64,000 nt of DNA from Auanema rhodensis (taxonomy: Eukaryota > Nematoda > Chromadorea > Rhabditida > Rhabditidae), in assembly GCA_964057225.1 (NCBI GenBank), contig OZ059894.1:19250476-19314475 (forward strand). The letters are read 5' to 3'. The notes under the pieces are model-generated. The model saw only the letters and a program-made list of their open reading frames with translations. It ran no database searches and was not told the DNA's origin. The position numbers were made by a program, and so were the translations under genes. Positions 61,501-64,000 of the stretch are shown piece after piece. Within the stretch, counting starts at the first letter, position 1. Every line of letters starts with the position of its first letter.

Positions 61501-64000
61501 TAATTCTTCAGGGTTAAAATCGAGGATATAAGTGTGAACTTATATCAGTTGATATCTCGGTGCATTTTTAAGCTAGCGCAAATCTGATAACACAGATCGA
61601 CGCAGCTTAAAAATCCGCATCGAATGCACTATACTACATTGAGAAACGCTTAATACAAAAATTAGTTATGATCGTTTGAAAAATGATGCATTAGTGTATG
61701 TTGAGTTTCCATGTACACTCAACATTGCTTCCAAAAACATTTTGACAAAAGTTTTTTCGAAAAATTTCAGAATAATTTAGCAAAAAGTAGATGTTTTTAG
61801 ATTCCTTTTTTCAAGGCAAAGACGATGGACAATGTTATTCAACGAAAAAATTAATTCTTCAGGGTTAAAATCGAGGATATAAGTGTGAACTTATATCAGT
61901 TGATATCTCGGTGCATTTTTAAGCTAGCGCAAATCTGATAACACAGATCGACGCAGCTTAAAAATCCGCATCGAATGCACTATACTACATTGAGAAACGC
62001 TTGATACAGAAATTAGTTATGATCGTTTGAAAAATGATCCATTAGTGTATGTTGAGTTTCCATGTACACTCAACATTGCTTCCAAAAACATTTTGACAAA
62101 AATTTTTTCGAAAAATTTCAAAATAAATTAGCAAAAAGTAGATGTTTTTAGATTGCTTTTTTCAAGGCAAAGACGATGGACAATGTTATTCAACGAAAAA
62201 ATTAATTCTTCAGGGTGAAAATCGAGGATATAAGTGTGAACTTATATCAGTTGCTATCTCGGTGCATTTTTAAGCTAGCGCAAATCTGATAACACAGATC
62301 GACGCAGCTTAAAAATCCGCATCGAATGCACTATACTACATTGAGAAACGCTTAATACAAAAATTAGTTATAATCGTTTGAAAATAGATGCATTAGTGTA
62401 TGTTGAGTTTCCATGTACACTCAACATTGCTTCCAAAAACATTTTGACAGAAATTTTTTCGAAAAATTTCAAATTAAATTAGCAAAAAGTAGATGTTTTT
62501 AGATTCCATTTTTTAAGGCAAAGACGATGGACAATGTTATTCAACGAAAAAATTAATTCTTCAGGGTTAAAATCGAGGATATAAGTGTGAACTTATATCA
62601 GTTGATATCTCGGTGCATTTTTAAGCTAGCGCAAATCTGATAACACAGATCGACGCAGCTTAAAAATCCGCATCGAATGCACTATACTACATTGAGAAAC
62701 GCTTAATACAAAAATTAGTTATGATCGTTTGAAAAATGATGCATTAGTGTATGTTGAGTTTCCATGTACACTCAACATTGCTTCCAAAAACATTTTGACA
62801 AAAATTTTTTCGAAAAATTTCAAAATAAATTAGCAAAAAGTAGATGTTTTTAGATTGCTTTTTTCAAGGCAAAGACGATGGACAATGTTATTCAACGAAA
62901 AAATTAATTCTTCAGGGTGAAAATCGAGGATATAAGTGTGAACTTATATCAGTTGCTATCTCGGTGCATTTTTAAGCTAGCGCAAATCTGATAACACAGA
63001 TCGACGCAGCTTAAAAATCCGCATCGAATGCACTATACTACATTGAGAAACGCTTAATACAAAAATTAGTTATAATCGTTTGAAAATAGATGCATTAGTG
63101 TATGTTGAGTTTCCATGTACACTCAACATTGCTTCCAAAAACATTTTGACAGAAATTTTTTCGAAAAATTTCAAATTAAATTAGCAAAAAGTAGATGTTT
63201 TTAGATTCCATTTTTTAAGGCAAAGACGATGGACAATGTTATTCAACGAAAAAATTAATTCTTCAGGGTTAAAATCGAGGATATAAGTGTGAACTTATAT
63301 CAGTTGATATCTCGGTGCATTTTTAAGCTAGCGCAAATCTGATAACACAGATCGACGCAGCTTAAAAATCCGCATCGAATGCACTATACTACATTGAGAA
63401 ACGCTTAATACAAAAATTAGTTATGATCGTTTGAAAAATGATGCATTAGTGTATGTTGAGTTTCCATGTACACTCAACATTGCTTCCAAAAACATTTTGA
63501 CAAAAGTTTTTTCGAAAAATTTCAGAATAATTTAGCAAAAAGTAGATGTTTTTAGATTCCTTTTTTCAAGGCAAAGACGATGGACAATGTTATTCAACGA
63601 AAAAATTAATTCTTCAGGGTGAAAATCGAGGATATAAGTGTGAACTTATATCAGTTGCTATCTCGGTGCATTTTTAAGCTAGCGCAAATCTGATAACACA
63701 GATCGACGCAGCTTAAAAATCCGCATCGAATGCACTATACTACATTGAGAAACGCTTAATACAAAAATTAGTTATAATCGTTTGAAAATAGATGCATTAG
63801 TGTATGTTGAGTTTCCATGTACACTCAACATTGCTTCCAAAAACATTTTGACAAAAATTTTTTCGAAAAATTTCAAATTAAATTAGCAAAAAGTAGATGT
63901 TTTTAGATTCCATTTTTTAAGGCAAAGACGATGGACAATGTTATTCAACGAAAAAATTAATTCTTCAGGGTTAAAATCGAGGATATAAGTGTGAACTTAT

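Larger units (their letters stand above)
33956..64000. repeat. Satellite array, 351-bp monomer (right block, 85 full copies plus partial)
   Basis: This is the same family and orientation as the left block. The first 11 bp complete the monomer cut by the retrotransposon. Monomer starts then run 33967, 34318 and so on to 63802 with no net register change over 30 kb, and a 199-bp partial copy ends the window. Variants private to this block include TTTGGCAAAA (36-42 kb), AAGCTTGCGC (44-58 kb), CAAATTAAATT (from 43.8 kb), GTTGCTATCTC, CAGGGTTAAAATC and TTTGAAAATAGATG (from 54 kb). The array therefore contains local subfamilies. Nothing other than satellite is seen between 33956 and 64000. Confidence 0.98.

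Overview
This window is eukaryotic, almost certainly metazoan, repetitive DNA. It is one tandem array of an AT-rich satellite with a 351-bp monomer, interrupted once by a complete DIRS-like tyrosine-recombinase retrotransposon. No single-copy host gene, tRNA, rRNA or prokaryotic feature is visible. The host cannot be named from the sequence. DIRS-like elements with this layout are known from arthropods, other invertebrates, fish, amphibians and reptiles, and 300-360-bp AT-rich satellites are common in insect heterochromatin.

Layout: 1-29528 is satellite, and its last monomer is cut by the insertion. The retrotransposon occupies 29529-33955 (4,427 bp), with its coding strand on minus. Satellite resumes at 33956 in exactly the right register and runs to the window end. 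The interrupted monomer rejoins as 340 + 11 = 351 bp, so insertion removed no target sequence. In all there are about 169 complete monomers plus a 199-bp partial at the right edge. Register is broken only twice: a 56-bp internal duplication near 2401 and a 1-bp deletion near 26868. Shared variants show layered higher-order structure: dimers (702 bp), trimers (1,053 bp), hexamers (2,106 bp) and a twelve-monomer duplication (about 4.2 kb).

Every monomer carries four dyad symmetries: two 9-bp perfect stems, a 12-bp palindrome centred on TTCGAA, and a 51-bp compound hairpin. This is the main structure in the array beyond its periodicity.

The retrotransposon has 147-bp identical inverted terminal repeats (ITRs), a 35-bp extension on its 3' end, and an internal complementary region (ICR) that copies both ends fused at an ATT/AAT trinucleotide. 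It has two long intact overlapping ORFs. One (940 aa) carries a Gag-like region, reverse transcriptase, RNase H and a Dam-methyltransferase-like domain. The other (422 aa) is a tyrosine recombinase. In the known DIRS model the first protein copies the RNA, the ICR templates completion and circularisation, and the recombinase inserts the circle without a classical target duplication. All parts needed for that cycle are visible, so this copy looks young and possibly active.
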